DNA of 64,000 nt from Oxytricha trifallax (GCA_000711775.1 ARYC01000652.1:1-64000); one strand, 5' to 3'; counted from the stretch's first letter, positions 10,824 through 21,627 are shown. The notes: generated by a model from the sequence alone, not told the origin. Numbers and translations are program-made.

Positions 10824-12404
10824 ATAATAATACGATCACATTGAGGTCTCTGAGGACCCCCGATCAATAAGCAATAAAGCATATAAGGGTCTAGCCCTTT
10901 TAATATTATTTAATTCATCTGATCTGTTCAATCTCTCTGGTTGTCTCATCATTGATATATTTTAATTAATTCTTGAAAAATTAACTCAAAATAATCTATT
11001 CTTGTGAGCCCACAACTGTCTTAAGTATACTCTTTCTCTATAAAAGTTGAGTACATGTTTCTCAATCTCTCTCTCTTCTTCTTCGCTATCAATGGAGCTA
11101 ACTCCATCATAAACTCCGAACTCAACATATTCTTGGAGTTCTTGCATAGTTTCATCAAAGGCTCTCAGAGTTCTGTAGCTGTTTTCCATGCAATCTGGAA
11201 GATTGCAGATTGGACACCATTTCCCGTTGATTTTCAAATCAAACAAACCCACTTCCTGAAACATCTTTTAATTAAATTTTTATTATTATATAGTATATAA
11301 AAGTCCCAAATCTTTTATACATTTTTAAATAGTCTTCTTTAATTATGTTGGATAATATCTAGATTTTAGGTATAAAATCTATGGGGTTTAGGGATTTAGG
11401 GGTTTTCGGGGTTTTCAAAAGTTTCTCTGGCTTTGGGCCAGAGTTATTGTTTAGTTAGTAGTTGTTTGTGTGGCAGTAGCTTTTGTTTTGTGTTGGTGTC
11501 TACTCCCTAGTAAGTACATTGTTAGTTGATATATTTATTAATTTTAGTATTAAATATCATGATAATATTTGGGTGATTCCCATCATATCTTTTGGTCAAC
11601 TAAGCTGAAAACTTGGGGTGATTCTCTAGATTTCTGATGTTGATTTTCCTATATAGTACCAAATTATTAGGTTTATTATTTGTGACGTATTAGAGTGTTT
11701 CCAGGAGTGATTCCTTGTAAAACATATCTTTGTGTATTCTTCCAAGCTGGGTGGAAAAATGGTATGTTGTAGTATTAGAGATTTCTGGTCTGTTGTAGCT
11801 TGTAAGGAATCTTACATTGAGGAGATTTATATGTTCTTATGAGGTTTTTGTGACAGTGTTGATACTTTGTTTAGTTGTTAATAGTACTGGTTGAGAGATG
11901 TTTAAAAATATATGACTGGATTTGTTCGGTCAGGCCTCATACCTAGTTGAAAGTAAAAATGTCATCATGAACAGAGAGTGGACTTTTGGGGGTTGGGGTG
12001 GAGCGTGGTAAGTGAGCTAATTGGACGTAAGCTCACTATTTTAGTTGTTGTTATGTATGCTGGATTCTAGGTAATCAATTCGAAAATTAAGAAAACCTAA
12101 TATTGAGTGAGTGCTCCGGTTGTGCTAGGGTTGTGTTTAGTACCTATCTGGGTTGGAACGGGTGCTAAAAGAATGTACTGACTTAAGGGTGTCAAATCTG
12201 ACATACTCGATGATTAGTGGCCACTCGTGAGTATGTATGTACTTCTTTGTTAAAACACACCTCTGGATCCTACTATCCAGCTGGGGGAAGTTCGCTTTTC
12301 GGACTAGTGAGGCGGATACCTGCCTCTTGGTTAGAACGGTTCGACTGTCCCTCCTCGTTCCAGCCTCTTTTACTTAACTTTTTAAGTTAATAATTTTTAA
12401 TGTT
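10824..12404 (-). mobile_element. retroposon S2 inserted in T2, with 15-bp target duplications
   Basis: A 1,581-bp insert flanked by identical TGTCTATTAGCAATA at 10809-10823 and 12405-12419. It reads on the minus strand: the 5-prime end is near 12404 and the 3-prime end near 10824 has a TTA-repeat tail preceded by the block shared with S1 and S3 (GGGGGTCCTCAGAGACCTCA). Target duplication length, tail and orientation fit target-primed reverse transcription. The body has a strong strand skew (A/C rich on its sense strand). Near 11370-11415 lies telomere-like GGGGTTTTCGGGGTTTTC, and near 11425-11445 a hairpin CTCTGGC/GCCAGAG. No reverse transcriptase motif was seen. Confidence 0.75.
10986..11264 (-). 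CDS. small Cys-containing ORF inside retroposon S2
   Basis: A 92-residue frame starting at ATG (MFQEVGLFDLKINGKWCPIC) and ending at TGA. It has the cysteine cluster CPICNLPDC near residues 18-26 and an acidic stretch with five consecutive acidic residues near the middle, then LNFYRERVYLRQLW. It uses no TAA/TAG codons. Upstream on the same strand (11930-12400 and 11600-11920) are two more long TGA-free runs, but the A/C skew of that strand makes TGA rare by chance. The protein is of unknown family; it may be a retroposon ORF or a captured piece of host mRNA. Confidence 0.5.
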   Translation of the reverse strand: MFQEVGLFDLKINGKWCPICNLPDCMENSYRTLRAFDETMQELQEYVEFGVYDGVSSIDSEEEEREIEKHVLNFYRERVYLRQLWAHKNRLF

Positions 12405-13233
12405 TGTCTATTAGCAATATTGAATATCTTATTAATGATAAGACTCTTAAATACTTTGCTCATTTCTAACTAGCCTAGAGGGCTGTGATGTTTCATCGTC
12501 AATTTCCTGAGCTTCACATATCTGCTTAATCGATAGCTAACATATATAAAAAGAACGGAATATTTACAAGACAGTCAATCGCATTAAGAGAGTGATTGGC
12601 TTTAATGTTCCATTTTATAAGACTAATTTAAATTTTATATTCGATTAAATGCAGAGGTCTTAAGAGCATAATAAAAAGCTCATTCATGCTAATGAGGCAG
12701 TATTTACATTCAATACCTTTATATTATGGTCTTGGTACAAGAGGTATAGTAATATAGAATTTTATGACTAAAAAGTTAAGGTTTAAACTCATGCTATTCT
12801 TTGTGGAATAAGTGAAGATAGTGGCCTCGAGACTTATGTTATTCACCCTCGTTCTATAAAGACTGAATAATATATTAAGTTCTTGCAATAACTCAGAGAT
12901 AAGTACGCTGACTAAGAGATTATTCTATTCGTTGATAACTTGTCAGTTCATAAAACTAAAGACTCAAGGAAGGAATATGAAAGGCTAAATATAACACCTG
13001 TATTTAATGTTCCTTACAGCCCTTAGTTCAATGGAATTGAATTATATTTGGGGTTATTGAAAGGTCATTATAAGAAATTGCTGCTCTACCATCTGATGCA
13101 TGATTTAAAGATAGATACAGTCGATTTTATATAGAGTGCTGCAAAAAGAGTCAGCGATGATAAAGCTAAAGTGTGCGCAAGAGGGAGATTTTGTGTTTAT
13201 AAATAAGTATTAGATTTAAAAGAATGAATAAGT

Positions 13234-14011
13234 TCACATATTAAATTTGCCCGTAAAGGGATTTGGCTTTTCTTCGTCTTAAGGCTTGCTTGGGCCTATG
13301 TTTCTTCTTTTAGTGCCAGCCCATGCATCTATATTCATATCGTATGGCTTTTAAAAAATCTTTGAAGAGTCTCTTACTCAATTTATGCTTTACTTGAGAC
13401 TTTCTCTCTCTATATAATTTGCTGCGTACTTTCATCTAATATATAGCAGTTCCAGGTTTTTCTATAAAGTTAGAAGACTAAGCTTACTTGAGATGAAAGG
13501 ATGCTTTTGAAGTTCCTTCAGCCAGGTATTACTTATTTTAATACCTTGCTTCTCTTTTTCTTCAGGAGAGATGCTGTATCGTTTATTGTGAGCTTATTAA
13601 ATAACTTCATTTAAGTAATCAGGTTTCAGAGTTGCAAGAACACCAAAGAAGAAGTTTCTCTCTGGCAACTTATTGAGAGCTGTAGCTTTGATGGAAGGTA
13701 AAGAGCTACGTCCGGATCACTCATAGCATCGCCATATAGGTTTGTCACTGATATTTCAGGGAAGTTAGGTATCTCAATCATCATAATTTCATTAAACTTA
13801 AAAACATTTTCTCTTCACAAAGTAAGGCTTTTAAGAATGAGATTTTAGTTCCCTCCTAAGTTGGCAAGAACAATCCAACTATAATGGATTTATAATCTAA
13901 CTTAAGAACTTACCTTGCTATACCAAATATCTATAAAGGCCCTATAATTCGAAATTTTCCTATTAAATCTTGAGATTAAATTCTCTTCATTGCATCATTC
14001 ATAGACTCCAT
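13234..14011 (-). pseudogene. TBE 22-kDa protein (T2)
   Basis: The second TBE protein, convergent with the transposase. It starts MESMNDAMKRI at 14011, followed by a GT-AG intron of about 35 nt whose acceptor precedes a stretch corresponding to GLFLPTMDGTKI in other copies. The C-terminus reads PNPFTGKFNM before TGA. A frame change is needed before the intron, so this copy is probably broken. The protein is conserved across all TBE copies here but has no known function. Confidence 0.75.
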
Positions 14012-14576
14012 CTTGCTTCCTCTTTCTAGAAATGTTAATGAAATTTAAAATTATGGATATCCATTCTAAGTTTATTAAAATCTTACTACTAAATAGGGAG
14101 GACCTACTGGAGGTCAACCTTGAAAAGATATGCGGAGAAGCATTGAAAAACTTGCTCCAAGTTTCACAGATTGATTTCCATTTTTATCAAACTATCTCCA
14201 TTAAATTGCTCCTAATAATGTTTAATTATTTTAGGAGGTCCTCCAAATTAAGTTCAAACTTTATTAGGAGTTAAATTTTAAGGTTAAAACTTAATTAGGA
14301 GCATATTAAATTGAAAAATGTTTAATAACTTTACCTCCAAATTAAGTTCAAACTTGATTTGGAGGACCTCCTAGAGAAACAAAACTTCATTAGGAGTATT
14401 TTAATTTACTAAAATGTTTAAAATTCTCATAAAATATGTCAACTTAGAGTCTTTTATGGTTAGTTAATTTTCTTACCTCTCAGCAAAGAAAATACCAGAG
14501 TTTCTTTTACTCTACTATAATAGTATATCTCGGAAGATTTTATCATCATTATAATAAAATATATCAGCAAACTAAA
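14012..14576. promoter_or_regulatory. T2 divergent spacer with TAGGAG repeats
   Basis: This spacer separates the divergently transcribed 22-kDa and 57-kDa ORFs. It holds repeated short motifs in both orientations, such as AATTAGGAG and CTCCTAA, with TTAAGTTCAAACTT and GGAGGACCTCC blocks. It is the natural place for a bidirectional promoter. T5 has related TAGGAGC repeats, whereas T3, T4 and T6 have GGTAC-type repeats. Confidence 0.5.
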
Positions 14577-15996
14577 ATGTGCGCTAACCTGTTAAGAAGA
14601 GCGGCATTACTTGGATCAAGCCAATAAAATTATCATTCCAGCAACCAAGAAAAGTAGAGACCAGAGACGCTTGTACTCAGTGGGAGCCTACTTATGACAA
14701 CTTTGACCAGTCTAGCTTTGAGATTTAAATATAAATTAAGTAGGAGGTCATCAAAGAAGCTGTGCAAATTGAGGAGGAGGTTAAACAACCCGCCATAGAG
14801 CATTAATAAATACCAGCCAAAGTTGAATATTAATGCAAAGAATGCAATAAAGTTTTCCCTTACAAGTCAACTTATAAGAGACACTTGAGAGATATACACA
14901 ACGATATGCCAAGGTTATATCTCAAGCATTAAAAGAAAGATGGGAAGTATGTCTGTGAGTTCTGTGAGAAGCCATATTCTCATACTAGAGACCTCAAAGT
15001 GCACTTAAAGAAAAAGCACAATCAAAGTTTTGTCTTTATTCATGAACCTACAGAGAATAGATTCCTCTAAAAGAGAAGATCAAGAAATCCAGTGGAGTCT
15101 CTTAGAGTTGAAGTCTAGAAGTAAGTAAAAATGAAGAAAGCAGTCAAGAACTTTCCAGTCTGAGATCAATAAAATCATGGTTAAAATAGAGGCAATAAAG
15201 ATTCCCATATTAAAAATCATTGACTTAGATTCTTGCCTAGAAACCTACCTCACTCTTGAAGAAAAATAGAGAAGAGAGTCATTACTGATGACTAATATGC
15301 TTACAAGATATATCCATTCAATTACTTCCTTGCTGATGAAAAGTTCCAAATGGAATTCGCAAATGAGTATTATGCTATTTAAAAAGCAAAGTAAAATGAG
15401 TACAGGCAAATCATCTAGCTTGATGCTATTTTACTTGGCAAAGATCATGTAGCCTTCAGGCTTCCTTTACTTGAAATGACTTACAGAGAATTCTTATCGG
15501 ACAATAGATGTCAGAGATAAAGTAGCTAGATAGTATAGCAGATAGTTGAAGGGATTGAAGAGCTTCACAAGCTAGGTTATGTTCATAGAGACTTAAAGCA
15601 AGAGAACACCATGATGAACTTTCAGCTCTTAGAGTTTATATTATTGACTTAAACAGAGCTCAAAGAGTGCAAGCCTCTGCATAAGGAAATGCATACGCCA
15701 CTCCTGGATATTTCCCAGAGAGAGAAGAATGGAGAGATGGAGACACTTAATGGGACATCTGGGATCTAGCAGTAATAATAATAGAGAGCGATATGCCAAG
15801 AAACGATTACTTTAGCTGCAGAGGTGTGAGAGATTCTAAGCAGAGAATCAAACAATATCTCGATAAAAATAAAATAAATGGAATTCTCAGAGAACTTGCA
15901 TACTCAACTATTATCAAGCCAAGCTAAGAGAATTAACAAACTATAGAAACAATCAAACATCAACTTAGAAAGATAAAATTCAGAACTGCCACATGA
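14577..15996 (+). pseudogene. TBE 57-kDa zinc finger/kinase protein (T2)
   Basis: ATG at 14577. Two C2H2 fingers follow: YQCKECNKVFPYKSTYKRHL (ending RDIH) and YVCEFCEKPYSHTRDLKVHL (ending KKKH). The kinase-like half has HKLGYVHRDLKQEN, then YIIDLNRAQR in the DFG position, then GYFPEREEWRDGD and WDIWDLAVIIIESDM, ending RTAT before TGA at 15994. Frame changes occur near the start and in the N-lobe, so the copy is broken. DFG is replaced by DLN, as in all copies here. Confidence 0.85.
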
Positions 15997-16182
15997 CTCT
16001 AAACTTATGTTTGTGTGAAATATTTTAAAAAATCGCTTACTACACTCACTTAAAATACTAATATTTAAACATTAAACCCCTACATAAACCCTATTAAAAC
16101 CCTAATAAAGTATGCACTAATAGTCTACTTTTATCAATCAAAAACTCAATCAAACTACTGAAAGGGTTTTGGGGTTTTGATT

Positions 16183-16590
16183 AAACCAATCAATTACAAA
16201 GTTACAATAAAACTAAAAATAGAGAGATGTTTATAGTTTAATAAAATATCATTTACTGCAATATTTCCCATTAATGACAGTAGATGCATATATTATGCAT
16301 AATGTTTTCATAAGAGTATTCAAAATTAAAATTATCTAAAAATAAACTTACAAGTTACAGGCAATAGAGAAAAATTTGATAGCATTTAATTGATTGTCTT
16401 ACATTTCAAATGATATATGTTTATTTAAGAAATAAGTTATTTGATTACTATTGATTAATATTATTATTTTCTAAAGTTATATGAATATTTAAAATTTCTT
16501 ATCAAATATTAAATTATAATTTTGGTTTGAAGGTAGCAGTGGTCAAAAATTGTTGCAATTTCTTTCAGTGAGCTTGCTTATTTAGCTTTA
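16183..16590. other. AT-rich spacer right of T2
   Basis: AT-rich DNA; I see nothing I can support. Confidence 0.4.
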
Positions 16591-16592
16591 CA

Positions 16593-16850
16593 ATCAAATT
16601 TATGGTGGTAGGTAGACTATTTCATAAACTAATCCATCAATCAGACCGTACATGGCTTTGATGTTCTTTTCATTGTTATTCATGGAAATAGAGTGTAATG
16701 ATTATATCTCATCTATTTTTGTAGCTTTAGAGTATAAGCATGTTTCTCATTTCTTGAAAGTAAACTTATTTAGCTTGTGACTGTTTAAAAATTGATCCAC
16801 ATCAGTTGAGAAGTTCTTGGCAGTGCTTGTATAATCAATGATTTACAGTC
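16593..16850 (-). pseudogene. minus-strand coding island with internal TGA
   Basis: The minus strand reads DYTSTAKNFSTDVDQFLNSH, KLNKFTFKK, a TGA, then ETCLYSKATKIDEIQSLHSI and NIKAMYGLIDGLVYEIVYLP, ending at TGA. The frame is the same on both sides of the internal TGA, so it looks like a single-base nonsense change in an otherwise preserved gene piece. No family recognised. Confidence 0.45.
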
Positions 16851-17192
16851 GATTAAATAATTATAGACATTAGTTATTTGATTGGTTTGTGATGCTTGGT
16901 AACAGATCCAGATAGTGTTTATTGTAAAAAGAGTACATATTGCATTATAAACTTATAAATAATTTGTGTATAAATATAATGGCAACTTTTAAATGTTATT
17001 GAGCGAGTATAATTAAAATGTGGAGACTGTTAAAATAAAATCAAAAAAGAGATCAAATAAAATTATGATGATCCCAATATACATGAGTTAAGATCCAACA
17101 GTCACTAAATTTGAATTAATTGATGATGATGATTAATGATTTAAAATCAAATAATTTAACATATCACTGTTTAATACTAAAATTAAACCATC

Positions 17193-17766
17193 AATCTTAG
17201 TCGTGACGTAGACATATCTGAGTGAGTTGAAGTGGCAAATTCCGTGACGTGGCAGTCATGACGTAGAAAACTCCGAAAAAACCATTCTACCTATTACCTA
17301 GTCTTCTCCCAAAATCAAGATGTCACCACAGTTTGTACCCGGGGACAAAGCTTGTGAGATCCAACTGAGTAACAGAAGATGGAGAAAAACGCTTACCGGT
17401 CCCACCGCTGCTGAAAAACGTAATCCCTATCCTTTCACTGTGGTAGCTTCAGCACCCTAACCCGGTGTGGGAGAAAAATCCTTATCGTTGGCTTCAATGT
17501 TTTTCGTCTTCTCACTTTCGAAGGCAGAGCGTACCTTCATCCTGCTCCCTATTACCTAGGAAACTGAACTCAAGCCAGGTATAGGGAAATCTTAGGATCC
17601 AGCTCACTCGAAGAGTGAATGCTGACAGATTGAACCCCGCCGACTGGTCCCTCATGCGTTGCGCCGAGCAACCCCCTACCTGCCCTCGATAGGCCTTAGT
17701 GTAGTAAAAAGCTCTATCAGAAAGTCCCAAGTTGTTAGTACCACCTAGCAATTAACTTTCTAATTT
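17193..17766 (-). repeat. R1 dispersed repeat, copy b (left arm of E1)
   Basis: R1 in reverse orientation, the mirror of copy c. It starts (reverse strand) with ATTAGAAAGTTAATTGCTAG and ends near CACGTCACGGAATTTGCCAC. Confidence 0.75.
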
Positions 17767-18074
17767 AATAAATGAATTAATTTTGAGTTGATCTTTATTT
17801 AACTTTAATGTATATCACTAACTAAAAATGGAATTTTTGTTTTTTATCAACTTTTCTGATTCTCTCTATTTTTTGTCCATCGATCAAGTAGATGCAGTAG
17901 CTGATCTTCAAGTTTTTTCATAATATTCATAGATATCTTCAGGAGATCTTCAGAATATCTTCCTCAAAAAAATTAAAGTGTGGAGAATGTGGAGTCAAAC
18001 ATCAACAAAAACAGTAGTAAAAGCACTAATAATCTCAAAATCAAACATTATTTTGAGTCTGGACTTTTTGAAAA

Positions 18075-18215
18075 CATCTTGTTTTTTATAGAATTAATAG
18101 ATGTGATACCTAAAGTTAAAGATGTTGAAGATGATGTTGATGAAAATTAAGAAACATATATTGATGCAATTTTTGAAACTCACTATAATTTCAACCAGAC
18201 TCAAAATAATGTTTG
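18075..18215 (+). other. conserved acidic coding-like core of E1
   Basis: The unpaired centre of E1 contains a frame FFIELIDVIPKVKDVEDDVD followed by ENQETYIDAIFETHYNFNQ. The centre of E2 carries, on the opposite strand, FIDMMPNVEQDVEDDVDENQ. The shared DVEDDVDENQE core in two separate elements argues that this is a real coding remnant carried by the family. Function unknown. Confidence 0.4.
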
Positions 18216-18483
18216 ATTTTGAGATTATTAGTGCTTTTACTACTGTTTTTGTTGATGTTTGACTCCACATTCTCCACACTTTAATTTTTGAGGAGATATC
18301 CTGAAGATACCCTGAAGATATCTATGAAAATTATAAAAAAACTTGAAGATCAGCTACAGCATCTACTTGATCGATAAACAAAAAATACAAAAAATCAGAA
18401 AAGTTGAAAAAAAACAAAAAATCCATTTTTATTAGTTGATTAATACATTAAAGTTAAATAAAGATCAACTCAAAATTAATTCA

Positions 18484-19045
18484 TTTATTAAATTAGAAAG
18501 TTAATTGCTAGGTGGTACTAACAACTTGGGACTTTCTGATAGAGCTTTTTACTACACTAAGGCCTATCGAGGGCAGGTAGGGGGTTGCTCGGCGCAACGC
18601 ATGAGGGACCAGTCGGCGGGGTTCAATCTGTCAGCATTCACTCTTCGAGTGAGCTGGATCCTAAGATTTCCCTATACCTGGCTTGAGTTCAGTTTCCTAG
18701 GTAATAGGGAGCAGGATGAAGGTACGCTCTGCCTTCGAAAGTGAGAAGACGAAAAACATTGAAGCCAACGATAAGGATTTTTCTCCCACACCGGGTTAGG
18801 GTGCTGAAGCTACCACAGTGAAAGGATAGTTACGTTTTCAGCAGCGGTGGGACCGGTAAGCGTTTTTCTCCATCTTCTGTTACTCAGTTGGATCTCACAA
18901 GCTTTGTCCCCGGGTACAAACTGTGGTGACATCTTGATTTTGGGAGAAGACTAGGTAATAGGTAGAATGGTTTTTTCGGAGTTTTCTACGTCATGACTGC
19001 CACGTCACGGAATTTGCCACTCAGATACGTCTACGTCACGACTAA
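18484..19045 (+). repeat. R1 dispersed repeat, copy c (right arm of E1)
   Basis: R1 in forward orientation. Self-complementary pieces include TCACTCTTCGAGTGA and TTGCTCGGCGCAA. A 79-codon run starting LGGTNNLGLSD is open here but has no counterpart in copies a and d, so I do not call it a gene. Confidence 0.75.
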
Positions 19046-19509
19046 AATTGATGGTTTTATTTTAGTATTAAAAAGTGATATGTTAAAATTTATATTATAA
19101 ATCATAAATCATCATAATCAAATTAAATAAAATGATGGATCTTAACTCATGTATATTGGGATCATCATAATTTTATTTGATCTCTTTTTTGATTTTATTT
19201 TAACAGTCTCCACATTTTAATTATACTCGCTTAATATTACAATCTACATTAACCAAGCAAGTATAAAGCAACTGTGAATAACAAACTATCATGAATTTTG
19301 TTTTACTATAAAAACAAACTAGAATCGTAAATGAAATCTTGTGATTCTAAATGGAATTTGTTATTATAATATTATTCTAATCTTATAATAGAAAACAGAC
19401 ATATCAAATAAAGAATCATGAATCTATTTAAGAGCATTATTAAAACAATATATATTTAGAAATAATGAAAATCAATACAGATTACCACATAATAAGTCAG
19501 TTAATATAA

Positions 19510-19655
19510 TTTTTAAATTATTATTATAAATACTTGTTGTTAAATATTTCTAGCTTTAGCTACTTTAACGACTGCTTATTAAATACCCTCAATACTAATT
19601 ATATTGCATTGAACTGATATTTACCATTCATAATTTCTAAAAAGAAATCGATAAA
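19510..19655 (-). other. short coding-like island
   Basis: The minus strand gives FIDFFLEIMNGKYQFNAIQL and VLRVFNKQSLKQLKLEIFNN. Short, unidentified. Confidence 0.3.
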
Positions 19656-19702
19656 TTAGTATTAATAATTAAAATCCAAAATGGAAAACTCTCAAAACAA
19701 GG

Positions 19703-19877
19703 ATGGAGCAGTAAGACATTCAAAATGATATTGTAAGTTACATTTTAATTATCTGAATCTGTTATAATACTCTTGCATCAATACCAGAATGCAGTAAAGG
19801 GCAAAGATAGAAACTTGAGCAAGGACCAGGAAGACACTAGTAGGAAGAGTTAATACATGTAGATGGGATGTGTATGA
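19703..19877 (+). CDS. small spliced ORF with a 55-nt intron
   Basis: ATG at 19703 reads MEQQDIQNDI, followed by a GTAAGT...CAG intron (19733-19787) in phase 0, then NAVKGKDRNLSKDQEDTSRK, SQYMQMGCV and TGA at 19875-19877. The intron matches the short AT-rich introns of these ciliates, and the splice joins two coding-like exons exactly. The product would be about 39 residues, highly charged, so it may be the first exons or first MDS of a longer gene. No family recognised. Confidence 0.45.
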
Positions 19878-20104
19878 AGAAAATTTAAAAGTTCTGCACT
19901 AAAAAGTCCATTTCATTATATATTAAATAGTATTCTTATTATAATTAATTTAATTTTGTTGTTAATTTATATTTTCATAAATATTTCGCATAATTAGAGC
20001 AACGATTAATTAAATATAAATTATTACAGAAAACATACAAATTCAACAAGAACCATAAATAATTAGTACAAATTTAATGATATATATAGCTGTAGGTGAT
20101 TTAA

Positions 20105-20880
20105 GGTTAACACTGATTCAGTTTATCCAAACTTAGATCCGCTATTAAGCTAAGAGAAATATGTTTTTTGGTAGTCTATAATAAAGATAATCTTACATAT
20201 GATTGAATGGAAAGCCTTAGATGATCATCATTGCCATCCCATCATTAACATCTTAATACAATTGCTATTAATAGTAATTTGACTTTATAATTTCGTATTA
20301 ATAGTTGATTAAAGCAACTTTTACCATTGAACAGCTTTTTATCTGGATGGACTTAAAATTATATTAGTATCTTGATCAATACACCTACCTAGTGACACGT
20401 ATTTCTTAGATCTAAGTAACCCTTACATTGAGGATGAGGAGCTAAAATCTGAGATTGCATGAAGATAATAACTAGATAAAGTTGTTCTTTAGCATTTGGT
20501 TGATCGAGTCTTTGTTCGCCAAATTTATGCTATGATAGGGGTTAGTTCTGCAAGAAGTTAATCTAAATATGAAGAATCTGGATTGCCAACTTCATCGACT
20601 CAAGAAGTCTTGCTAGAAAAATGGAAAGATAAAGGTTTCTTAATTTTTTTAATTATTTTTTGTCATCAGTGCTTGCGTTATTAGAAAAGTTAAAAATGGA
20701 TTCTAGCGTCATAATCTTCTTTATGTATATTAGAAGTAAGCATGTAGCTTAAATTAATAGAGGCCTAATCTAAAAAAGCCATTTTATGAAGCATCAGATG
20801 ATGTGATGAAAATCAACTATTATGATTCATTCATATCTGTCTGATATGATATGATTAAGGTAACTAGGTTGAAAACATCT
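20105..20880 (+). other. plus-strand coding islands, unidentified gene
   Basis: Four islands on the plus strand. About 20105-20265: VNTDSVYPNLDPLLSQEKYV and LHMIEWKALDDHHCHPIINI. About 20396-20460: YFLDLSNPYIEDEELKSEIA before a TGA. About 20461-20640: LDKVVLQHLVDRVFVRQIYA, MIGVSSARSQSKYEESGLPT, QEVLLEKWKDKG. About 20762-20850: RPNLKKPFYEASDDVMKINY before TGA. The pieces are separated by AT-rich DNA and lie in the same orientation and order, as expected for non-scrambled MDSs or exons. No family recognised. Confidence 0.5.
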
Positions 20881-21627
20881 TTGTATATTGTTATAGTATA
20901 AATATCTTGATTGACTCCTTTTGGTGTTAGCAGAGAGTTGAAATTTCGCTCTTTGTAACTTTGATTTACTTTTTAAGCTAACACTGCAATTAAATTACTT
21001 TTTAATATAATTAACGAGCTAAATGATGTGAATTAACGTTATAAGATAAAATATTTTATGATTAATGAAAATCGTAATATAGATTAATGAAGATTCACTC
21101 GGTCAAAGTAACAAAACTTTATAATTTAATTATTATTTAACGAACAAAAGCTTTATAAGTATTTTTAAATTCTTTTCATCTCTATACTTACTTACTTCAT
21201 GATCAAAACTTACAAAAAATTAATTAGGAATGCAAAGCAAAATTTCACGCGTAAACAATTCCTAATAAAGGTGATTTTCGTATGCAAATCTGGTTAAATT
21301 AAATTCCTTATACAAAACCCTGCTAAGTTTTCAGCAGAGGTCAATTTTTATTGTTAATCTTATTTCCATAAGTTATAATTTTATATGCTCAAATTTTTTT
21401 TACTTAATTATTTATCACTTTTATAGAACGAGTGAACAAACTAGCAAACAATCAAACATTAACATATACAAAAGCATGTTCATCGCGACTCTTTATAAAT
21501 ATAGCTATCTTTTGACCCGAACGGCATTTTAAATCTGACTTTAATTTTTGTATTTGAACTTTTATTTTTATAAATAAAGACTTTTAAAAAAAAGCCTTTG
21601 CTAGGTTATAAATATATAATATGATTT

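Larger units (their letters stand above)
10650..13227 (+). pseudogene. TBE 42-kDa DDE transposase, split by insertion
   Basis: This is the IS630/Tc1-type transposase of T2. It starts at ATG 10650 (RGLGSVYDSEYIDLLFKLRY), includes a helix-turn-helix-like stretch SIARLLHKSPATVRSH, is cut by the retroposon at 10824-12404, and resumes with EYLINDKTLKYFAHF. The second and third catalytic residues are seen in FVDNLSVHK and NGIELY, but the first motif reads HANEAVF where other copies have HADEAVF, so the first Asp is Asn. The stop is TGA at 13225. About 70 bp present in T5 is missing at the insertion point. Inactive for at least these reasons. Confidence 0.88.
10512..16179 (+). mobile_element. TBE transposon T2, complete but interrupted
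   Basis: A full TBE with order left end, 42-kDa transposase (+), 22-kDa ORF (-), 57-kDa ORF (+), right end. Ends begin CAAAACCCCAAAACCC, and ATT is duplicated on both sides (10509-10511, 16180-16182). Without the 1,581-bp retroposon the element is about 4.09 kb, the usual TBE size. Its terminal repeats are about 135 bp long and, inside the C4A4 tip, unlike those of T4-T7, so it represents a separate subfamily. Confidence 0.92.
17000..19236. mobile_element. giant palindromic element E1
   Basis: An inverted duplication about 2.2 kb long with arms of just over 1 kb and a centre of about 130 bp. Termini read AGCGAGTATAATTAAAATGT and complement. Each arm contains, from outside in: about 130 bp of terminal sequence shared with E2, a complete R1 repeat, and about 300 bp of inner sequence shared with E2 (GATCAAGTAGATGCAGTAGC and an AGATATCTTCAGG block). 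The arms are nearly identical, implying recent formation or continued homogenisation. Confidence 0.85.

Noticed and set aside
12320-12365. tRNA gene suggested by a GGTTCGACTGTCC box
   Set aside because: No matching acceptor stem, anticodon arm or A box could be found around it.
11300-12404. Long TGA-free frames of the retroposon as firm genes
   Set aside because: The strand is A/C-rich, so TGA is rare by composition; no conserved motif was seen. Mentioned only as evidence in the retroposon entry.
18505-18744. 79-codon frame in R1 copy c (and b) as a gene
   Set aside because: The frame is not kept in R1 copies a and d; copies b and c are mirror images within E1.
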